6,544 bases of DNA from NCBI GenBank assembly GCA_003132645.1, contig PKYM01000173.1:1-6544 (forward strand), read 5' to 3'. Under the pieces are notes generated by a model. It saw only the letters and a program-made list of their open reading frames with translations. It did no database searches and was not told the DNA's origin. This DNA comes from Actinomycetota bacterium (GTDB lineage Bacteria > Actinomycetota > Thermoleophilia > UBA2241). Position numbers and translations under genes: made by a program. Positions 4,421-6,544 of this stretch are shown piece by piece (positions within the stretch are counted from its first letter, which is position 1; each line of letters begins with the position of its first letter).

Positions 4421-5905
4421 CTAGACTGCCGACGCCTCGTCCAGGACGCGCCGCGGATCGGGCCACTCGTTCAAGCCGCGCGCGGCGGCCGTGGCCGACA
4501 CGATGCCACAGAGCTCGGCCACGACGTCGTCGGGCAGCCCCGGCGGCGCGATGGCGCAAAGCTGCTCGACCCTTGCGCGAGCCTCCTCGACGACGCTGGT
4601 GCGGCCTGTGGCAAGCCACTCGTCGATGCCGCCGCGAAACCCGGTCACCGGCTGCTCGACGTCGCGACGCAGGTGGCGACGTGTGTGCTTCAGGCTGAGG
4701 AAGCCCTTGCCTCCCAGGACGGCTTCGGCCACTGCCGCGACACCGAGCGCCTCGTCGTCCCAGCCGCGCGCCGCGAGGCCGTTGAAGGCGTGAGCGAAGA
4801 GCTGGTCGTGGATCACGAGCGCCTCGAGACACGATGCCGTGGCCTGCATGGTGCCGCAACCCGACAGAAACCGGGGACGCGCGAGTGAGCTCAGCATGAG
4901 TGACAGGCCCTGCTCGAAGCCGGCCTGCATGTCGAGGACGACGGCGCCGCTCGTGGGCCCGTAGCAGTCGCAGGCAAGCCCGTCACGGCGCGCGAGCTGC
5001 GTGGCGCCCAGCGAGGCGAGGGCCGCCTCTGGAGCTCCGCCCAGAAACTCACCGCTGCGCGGATGGCTGGGGCCCAGGCGCGCGCCGGCGAAGGTCGGCG
5101 CGCCCGGCCGCACCGCCTGCGTCAGAACGACGCCGGCCAGGACCTCGGCGTGCTGCTGGGCGATGGCCCCCGCGAGCGAGGCCGGCGCGGTCGTAGCGCC
5201 CATGGGACAGGGCAGGATCTCGACGACGATGTCGTGCGTGGCCGTCTCGAGCAGCCCGTCGCAGACCTCGGCGCCGAGCTGCAGCGGGCTGATCGGCGAA
5301 AACGAGAGATCGAGGGCGAACTGCAGGCGGTCGCGGGCGCCGCCGGCGACCGCCTCGGCCATGGCCGCGAGCGGCGCAAGCTGCCAGGCGTAGTCGGCGC
5401 ACGGCGAGCTCACGTGCTTGTCGGTCTCGAAGGCAAGCACGAGGTACGAGTACAGCGGCTGCAGGTCGGGCGGCACGTCCGACGGCCAGAACAGCGAGTT
5501 GATCGTCTGTGGGTAGCGCAGGCGGTGCATGACGCGCGCCGCCAGCGCCTGGTCGCGGATCGTCGACGGCCGCGAGCGACCGCTCAAAGGATCGGCCACG
5601 TTGGGGTCTTCGCCGCTGTTGTGGACGAACGTCTCTCCAGGGGCGGCAGATACCGGCACCGACCGCGACGGGTCGCGGGCCAGCAGCGTGAACTCGGACG
5701 GCACCAGGGCGAGGGCCGCTTCGACGACGGCGGCGGGCACGAGCGCGCGCCCGGCTGCGCCGGGCGCGCAGCCCGCCGCCGTCAGCGCCTCGGCGGCCCG
5801 TGGCGAATCGACGCGCACGCCGACCTGCGCGAGGATCTCGCGAGAGGCGCGTCGCATCGCCTCGATCGCCTCGTCGGGCCACAACACACTCGCCGGCTGG
5901 TCCAT
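4421..5905 (-). CDS. MttB-family (COG5598) corrinoid-type methyltransferase, non-pyrrolysine
   Basis: The protein has 494 residues from ATG 5905, about the usual length for the trimethylamine methyltransferase family. That start has GAAGGG eight bases upstream; the ATG at 5935 lies inside a likely -10 and the frame continues far beyond without family similarity. Family landmarks in order are an N-terminal helix IEAMRRASREILAQVGVRVDSP (14-35), EFTLLARDP (71-79), FSPISPLQL (202-210), the barrel strand and loop PCPMGATTAPASLAGAIAQQHAEVLAGVVL (232-261), APEAALASLGATQLAR (291-306), LDMQAGFEQGLSLM (324-337) and the C-terminal KHTRRHLRRD (406-415). Characterised non-Pyl members (such as MtgB) demethylate quaternary amines such as glycine betaine and pass the methyl to a corrinoid protein. 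No in-frame amber codon interrupts it. No corrinoid protein or reductive activase gene is in the window, so substrate and partner are unknown. The segment around ACDCYGPTSG (311-320) looks unlike the usual family sequence there. Confidence 0.85.
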   Translation of the reverse strand: MDQPASVLWPDEAIEAMRRASREILAQVGVRVDSPRAAEALTAAGCAPGAAGRALVPAAVVEAALALVPSEFTLLARDPSRSVPVSAAPGETFVHNSGEDPNVADPLSGRSRPSTIRDQALAARVMHRLRYPQTINSLFWPSDVPPDLQPLYSYLVLAFETDKHVSSPCADYAWQLAPLAAMAEAVAGGARDRLQFALDLSFSPISPLQLGAEVCDGLLETATHDIVVEILPCPMGATTAPASLAGAIAQQHAEVLAGVVLTQAVRPGAPTFAGARLGPSHPRSGEFLGGAPEAALASLGATQLARRDGLACDCYGPTSGAVVLDMQAGFEQGLSLMLSSLARPRFLSGCGTMQATASCLEALVIHDQLFAHAFNGLAARGWDDEALGVAAVAEAVLGGKGFLSLKHTRRHLRRDVEQPVTGFRGGIDEWLATGRTSVVEEARARVEQLCAIAPPGLPDDVVAELCGIVSATAAARGLNEWPDPRRVLDEASAV

Positions 5906-5913
5906 CGTCTTCG

Positions 5914-5919
5914 CCCTTC
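5914..5919 (-). promoter_or_regulatory. Shine-Dalgarno supporting the mttB-like start at 5905
   Basis: The minus strand reads GAAGGG with an eight-base spacer to ATG 5905. This favours 5905 over the in-frame ATG at 5935, which has no comparable element. Confidence 0.55.
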
Positions 5920-5933
5920 GTCGCTCGTCAGGC

Positions 5934-5956
5934 ATCCTACAACCGGCCAGGGCCGG
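5934..5956 (-). promoter_or_regulatory. Predicted -10 and adjacent GC palindrome of the mttB-like gene
   Basis: TAGGAT (5939-5934) is a plausible minus-strand -10. It would start the mRNA near 5927 with a leader of about 22 bases that includes the GAAGGG. Just upstream a perfect palindrome CCGGCC-AG-GGCCGG (5943-5956) occupies the -35/-10 spacer and could be an operator. No good -35 is seen, and in such GC-rich DNA the palindrome may be chance. Confidence 0.35.
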
Positions 5957-5978
5957 CGTCGTCCGGGTCGCCGGTCGT

Positions 5979-6007
5979 TTGCCGCCCGCAAAGCGCCCCC
6001 CTAAGAT
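5979..6007 (+). promoter_or_regulatory. Leaderless promoter of the PLP decarboxylase gene
   Basis: TTGCCG (5979-5984), a 17-base spacer and TAAGAT (6002-6007) form a good housekeeping-type promoter. The ATG at 6014 begins six bases after the -10, so the transcript should begin at the start codon. No Shine-Dalgarno precedes the ATG, in agreement. Confidence 0.6.
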
Positions 6008-6013
6008 GACCAT

Positions 6014-6544
6014 ATGAGCCCAGACGACAAAGCGCCGGCCGTGCCGGCCGAGAGCCCCGAGCTGCAAGGCCCGGCCGCGGCGCCCACCTGGTGGGTGCGG
6101 CCGGGCCTCGAGCCGCGCGCGGGCCGGCTGTGCGTCGCGGGGCGCGACGCCGAAGGTCTCGCCCGCGAGCACGGGACGCCGCTCTTTGCTTTTGACCTGA
6201 GCGACATCAGCGATCGCGTGCGGCGCGTCCAAGCGGCTCTCGAGGCCGCCGGGCTGTCCTACCGCGTGCGCTTCGCCCTCAAGGCGCAGCGCGAGCCCGA
6301 GGTGCTGAGCATGCTGCGCCGGCTCGGCGAGCCCGGCACGCGGCGCAGCGTCGGTGTCGACGTCAGCTCGCCCGGCGAGGTAGCCTGGGCGCTCGAACAC
6401 GGCTGGCAAGCAGAGGAGCTGAGCTTCACCGGCACTAACCTGGTCGACCGTGACCTGCTCGATGTCCTGCAGCACCCAGTCAAACTCAACGTCGATCTGC
6501 TCTCGCAGCTACGCCGCGTCGGGCGGCTGGCGCCGGGTCGGCGG
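6014..6544 (+). CDS. Fold-type III PLP-dependent decarboxylase (diaminopimelate decarboxylase-like), 5' part
   Basis: The frame is open from ATG 6014 to the right edge, giving the first 177 residues; the rest lies outside the window. After a polar, Pro/Ala-rich leader (1-24) come WWVRPGLEPRAGRLCVAGRDAEGLAREHGTPLFAFD (26-61), the typical entry into the alanine-racemase-like barrel of LysA-type decarboxylases. RFALKAQ (86-92) carries K90, the expected lysine that binds pyridoxal phosphate. DVSSPGEVAWALEHG (116-130) and LSFTGTNLVDRDL (136-148) match the family's DVxSxGE and (F/H)xGxNK-type strands. Such enzymes decarboxylate meso-diaminopimelate, ornithine, arginine or carboxynorspermidine. The residues that distinguish these substrates are in the missing C-terminal half, so no specific product is named. 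It is divergent from the mttB-like gene across a 108-base spacer and probably translated from a leaderless mRNA. Confidence 0.83.
   Translation, partial: MSPDDKAPAVPAESPELQGPAAAPTWWVRPGLEPRAGRLCVAGRDAEGLAREHGTPLFAFDLSDISDRVRRVQAALEAAGLSYRVRFALKAQREPEVLSMLRRLGEPGTRRSVGVDVSSPGEVAWALEHGWQAEELSFTGTNLVDRDLLDVLQHPVKLNVDLLSQLRRVGRLAPGRR

Noticed and set aside
4421..4423. TAG codon of the mttB-like gene as a pyrrolysine codon
   Set aside because: Some MttB proteins read an internal amber codon as pyrrolysine. Here the TAG comes after a full-length family domain and readthrough would add only about 16 unrelated residues, so it is an ordinary stop.
5906..6475. N-terminal extension of the mttB-like frame by 190 codons
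   Set aside because: This stretch is antisense to the PLP decarboxylase gene and its promoter, and it lacks MttB-family similarity; length and Shine-Dalgarno support ATG 5905.

Overview
This is a high-GC window with dense, mostly leftward coding. It contains Hanks-type PASTA kinase, PadR and MttB-family genes, Shine-Dalgarno sequences of the GAGGTG/AGGAGG type, at least two probable leaderless promoters and an SOS box of the CGAAC-N4-GTTCG type. That combination fits a chromosomal segment of an actinobacterium. A deep-branching class such as Thermoleophilia is my best guess, but this is inference. I see no mobile element, rRNA, tRNA or CRISPR array.

Layout. The left edge (bases 1-338, minus strand) holds the first 112 codons of a DnaE-type DNA polymerase III alpha subunit, namely its PHP domain. 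A 508-base divergent spacer follows. It carries a perfect SOS (LexA) box beside a TTGACA -35 reading toward the polymerase gene, and a separate, strikingly symmetric 26-bp operator-like palindrome. On the plus strand, 847-2790 encodes a membrane Ser/Thr kinase: cytoplasmic kinase domain, Ala-rich linker, one membrane segment and three PASTA domains. It begins at a TTG codon behind a good Shine-Dalgarno. It converges on a minus-strand padR-type regulator (2833-3438) with a His-rich N-terminal extension and a palindrome over its promoter. Upstream of padR lie three tandem 13-bp repeats and a GC-rich hairpin closing the next gene.

The right half holds a minus-strand HAD phosphatase/beta-phosphoglucomutase-like gene (3615-4373, apparently leaderless). 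Next is a minus-strand MttB-family (COG5598) corrinoid-type methyltransferase without pyrrolysine (4421-5905). Divergent from it is the 5' part of a fold-type III PLP-dependent decarboxylase of the diaminopimelate decarboxylase type (6014 to the right edge, also apparently leaderless).

How the genes work together. The genes do not form one evident pathway. The clearest links are regulatory: the kinase and the SOS-controlled polymerase share a divergent control region, and mttB shares a 108-base divergent promoter region with the PLP decarboxylase. Both edge genes run out of the window. No complete new defence or metabolic system is visible. The points most worth following are the SOS box, the 26-bp palindrome, the kinase catalytic-loop substitution, the paired leaderless promoters and the orphan MttB homologue.
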